From assembly GCA_021018815.1 (NCBI GenBank), contig JAITYX010000007.1, positions 7,813,001-7,877,000 on the forward strand: 64,000 nucleotides of DNA, written 5' to 3'. This document shows, piece by piece, positions 62,606-64,000 of the stretch. Numbering within the stretch: the stretch's first letter is position 1; every line of letters starts with the position of its first letter. A program made the position numbers and the translations under genes. A model generated the notes under the pieces. That model was not told where the DNA came from, ran no database searches, and was given only the letters and a program-made list of their open reading frames with translations. The stretch comes from Talinum fruticosum. Taxonomy: Eukaryota > Streptophyta > Magnoliopsida > Caryophyllales > Talinaceae.

Positions 62606-62876
62606 CTCCATCTATTTCAAAATACATCTCGTTTTAAAGTTATACGGAAATAGCAATAAAACACAAAATTCATGACAATTTTTGGGTTAAAAGACCAAAT
62701 TGTCCGTATATTTTATTGGAAATGAAGAAAATCAATGAAAAAAAAGAGAAAGAAGACAATTAATAAGGACAAAATGTGTAAAATAGTAATTAATATGTCA
62801 TTGGAATTGTAAAGTGACAAGTATTGTAAAACGAGAAAAGTTAGTTAAAATGACATATATTTTAAAACCGAGGGAC
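62606..62876 (-). mobile_element. Stowaway-like MITE, complete
   Basis: The left end CTCCATCTATTTCAAAATAC and the right end TATTTTAAAACCGAGGGAC are inverted repeats. TA flanks both sides (62,604-62,605 and 62,877-62,878). The 271 bp are non-coding and match the copy at 53,743 in inverted orientation. Strand is given relative to that copy. Confidence 0.85.
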
Positions 62877-62878
62877 TA

Positions 62879-63440
62879 TAAAATAAAACAATAATATTAT
62901 CCTTAATTATAAGACCTTTGATATTAGTTATTTCTTATAATTCCCTTATAAGAAGTTACAGAACCATCAAGAATCACGCATAAGCTACCTCTTCAATCGA
63001 AAGAAATGTCAAAAAAGCTATTAGCGACTCAACTTTGTTAGAAAATATGAAACAAATCAAATATAATTTATTTTGTACATATCAAATATAAACAGCTAAA
63101 TTATAAGGTCTTTTTGGACATCTAATGTATGTGAGGGAAAAAATTACCATACGACCGTCTTCCATCAATATATATTATTAAAATAATTCTTTTTAAAAAG
63201 ATAAGTTCAATAAGAAGTCCATTTTTATAAGTAAGGAAATTTTTTAGTGTATTTTTAGAAGAATTTAAATTTGTACTTTTTGAATTAAAAAATATAAGGG
63301 ACAAAACTCATGCAAAATCATTTGTTTTATGGCTACCAAAATATCAAAAAGTGTAAAATTTCCATTTCAAATCCTTTGTCAGAAAAATCACACCTGACTG
63401 TCTGTCTAAAAAGAGCACCATTGGCATTCTCCCAGCAGCT
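62879..63440. other. Upstream region of gene D
   Basis: AT-rich promoter-side DNA; no gene is recognised. Confidence 0.5.
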
Positions 63441-63451
63441 TTCTCTCTCCT

Positions 63452-63459
63452 TTATAAAA
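63452..63459 (+). promoter_or_regulatory. TATA box of gene D
   Basis: TTATAAAA lies about 70 bp upstream of the ATG, with a CT-rich leader and CCACAAACACACC in the expected start region. Confidence 0.7.
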
Positions 63460-63529
63460 CTGAAACTCCACCCATCACCACAAACACACCAAACTTGCCT
63501 CTCTCCCTCTGTCTCTCTATCTCGTAAAC

Positions 63530-63721
63530 ATGGCATCAGCAGAAAAGTTCCTGATGAACAGGAGTGTGGAAGAAGAAGATGAAGACATGGAGAATAATTA
63601 CGATTTCATGGTTGACTCTGATTCTTCTGACGATGAAAGTGATGATGACGCTGATTTAGATGATGCCCTCAGTGATGACTTTGACGATGAATTCAACGCT
63701 CACATTTCTTCTTCTCACCAG
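63530..63721 (+). CDS. Gene D, first exon: highly acidic N-terminus, function unknown
   Basis: The ATG at 63,530 follows a plausible TATA box and leader. The 64-codon exon ends CACCAG before GTCACAT, a good splice donor in phase 0. The encoded N-terminus starts MASAEKFLMNRSVEEEDEDM and continues with Asp/Ser-rich acidic runs (DSDSSDDESDDDADLDD). No domain is visible. Acidic N-termini of this kind occur in ARIADNE-type E3 ligases and in some chromatin or nucleolar proteins, but nothing here decides between them. The remainder lies beyond the window. Confidence 0.7.
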
Positions 63722-64000
63722 GTCACATACATTTTCTATTTTTTATTTTTGGCTATGAGTATTAATTTAGTTGCACGGAAAAGGAATTCAATGAAATTTG
63801 TAGCAATATTGTATTTGTTTCAATTTTTTTAAAATGTTTTTGGTACCCAAGGGTCTGCTCAATTGGTCCTTAGTAGATTGTTTATATGTTACGTCGATAT
63901 CTCACTTTTAAGCATATCAAAATTTACTAACAGTTATTAATATATTTGGACGTGTTTCTTTTAAAAATTTTAGGGTTTTTAACGATATACAGTTTAAATA

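Noticed and set aside
63722..63832. Continuation of the gene D frame past the first exon
   Set aside because: A good splice donor occurs at 63,721, and the sequence after it turns AT-rich and hydrophobic, as expected for an intron.

Overview
This window is nuclear DNA of a flowering plant, probably a eudicot. It is AT-rich and intron-rich with plant GT-AG splice sites, and it carries type-B response regulators and plant families of CACTA, hAT, Mutator, L1, Stowaway and tRNA-SINE elements. The species cannot be named from the sequence. No prokaryotic features, rRNA genes or CRISPR arrays are seen.

Layout. 1-7.2 kb is gene-free and AT-rich, with microsatellites, a Helitron-like terminus near 2.68 kb and a tandem repeat carrying a 224-bp ATT microsatellite. 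7.2-40.5 kb is a transposon graveyard with nested insertions. A Mutator-like transposase (8.8-10.8 kb) is cut off by CACTA ends (10,811 and 11,099). The CACTA transposase is split by a 1.45-kb solo LTR with a TTGTC target duplication, and its second gene is interrupted by a 6.5-kb hAT element (20,689-27,181). Further right, a short TIR element (27,702-36,450) was hit by an L1-type LINE with a 15-bp target duplication, and the LINE was itself hit by a 2.7-kb LTR-like element. A diverged dispersed repeat occurs at 7.3, 13.9 and 37 kb, and a tRNA-derived SINE lies at 38.8 kb.

The gene-bearing part is 40.6-64 kb, all on the + strand. Genes A (40,682-45,649) and B (48,373-53,382) are tandem type-B response regulators (receiver plus GARP Myb-like DNA-binding domain) with eight exons each and identical intron phases. 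This is the architecture of cytokinin-type phosphorelay transcription factors. Gene C (coding 56,410-60,997) is a BIG BROTHER-like RING-H2 E3 ligase. Gene D starts at 63,530 and runs off the window.

The most informative overall observation is that genes A, B and C and several transposase genes are broken by single-base losses, most of them in short homopolymers. Adding one base to each run gives coding lengths of exactly 563, 667 and 229 codons for A, B and C. This points to homopolymer undercalling in the assembly, although real decay cannot be excluded. Biologically, the notable points are the diverged receiver of gene B (Asp to Gly in the acidic pocket), its four-fold 26-residue tandem repeat, and the deep nesting of mobile elements.
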